Notes under the pieces: generated by a model
Databases searched by the model: none
What the model was told of the DNA's origin: nothing
The model's input: only the letters and a program-made list of their open reading frames with translations
Made by a program: the position numbers and the translations under genes
Shown: positions 13,669-13,708 of the stretch, in pieces
Layout: each line of letters begins with the position of its first letter
Position numbering within the stretch: position 1 is the first letter of the stretch
From: Deltaproteobacteria bacterium
GTDB taxonomy: Bacteria > Desulfobacterota > DSM-4660 > Desulfatiglandales > HGW-15
Direction of reading: 5' to 3'
DNA length: 13,708 nucleotides
Assembly (NCBI GenBank): GCA_019308525.1
Contig: JAFDIC010000056.1
Location: forward strand, 1 to 13,708

Positions 13669-13708
13669 GCGGACTTGAGAATCGAGTTTTCTCGTGGGGA
13701 CAGGGGTC
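13669..13708 (+). repeat. REP-like motif at the right edge (R2-type head)
   Basis: GCGGACTTGAGAATCGAGTT resembles the heads of R2 copies (GTCAGACTTGAGAATTGAGTT) with few changes. It can fold through GAGAA/TTCTC or CGAG-TTTT-CTCG (13683-13694). The 150 bases between the last gene and this motif show no gene and no clear terminator. The element continues beyond the window. Confidence 0.5.

Overview
The window looks like the chromosome of an anaerobic Desulfobacterota/Deltaproteobacteria-type bacterium. This is inferred from gene content only: a sigma54-type two-component system, HydB/HydC-like flavin and iron-sulfur subunits of strict anaerobes, REP-associated transposase relics, and MNT-HEPN and BrnTA toxin-antitoxin pairs. 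No rRNA, tRNA or CRISPR array was seen.

Left part (about 1-5250) is an accessory, decaying region. It holds a stem-loop leader that looks like the remains of an insertion sequence, the 3' end of an IS3-family transposase with two frameshifts, and an IS256-family element with both terminal inverted repeats but an internal deletion. These are followed by an unrecognised coding fragment, a brnT-brnA pair (minus strand), an MNT-HEPN pair (plus strand), a short relic resembling the start of a Swt1-type HEPN gene, and the frameshifted 5' half of a phosphomannomutase/phosphoglucomutase gene (minus strand). Two kinds of ~100-bp direct repeats punctuate this region. One (105-210 and 4405-4510) encodes the last ~26 residues of a REP-associated tyrosine transposase. 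The other (2921-3015 and 4517-4611) begins with a REP-like core that recurs once more at the right edge (13669-13694).

Right part (5630-13518) is intact, dense and co-directional. A membrane sensor kinase with a large periplasmic sensor region and a sigma54-activating response regulator form one operon. A 382-bp intergenic region follows, carrying a perfect 7-7-7 palindrome and a good sigma54 (-24/-12) promoter. Then comes a second operon: a receiver domain fused to a four-cluster [4Fe-4S] ferredoxin subunit, a NuoE/HydC-like [2Fe-2S] protein, a NuoF/HydB-like flavoprotein with extra N- and C-terminal cluster domains, and a HoxU/NuoG-N-terminus-like iron-sulfur protein with a C-terminal CxxC...CxxC tail. 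No catalytic subunit (hydrogenase H-cluster, formate dehydrogenase or other) lies in the window.

Proposed logic (inference): the kinase senses an extracytoplasmic ligand and phosphorylates the sigma54 activator, which switches on the NAD(P)H/ferredoxin-linked electron-transfer module. The module's own ferredoxin subunit carries a receiver domain closely resembling that of the regulator, so the same phosphorelay might also act directly on the enzyme complex. The receiver-ferredoxin fusion is the most unusual object here.
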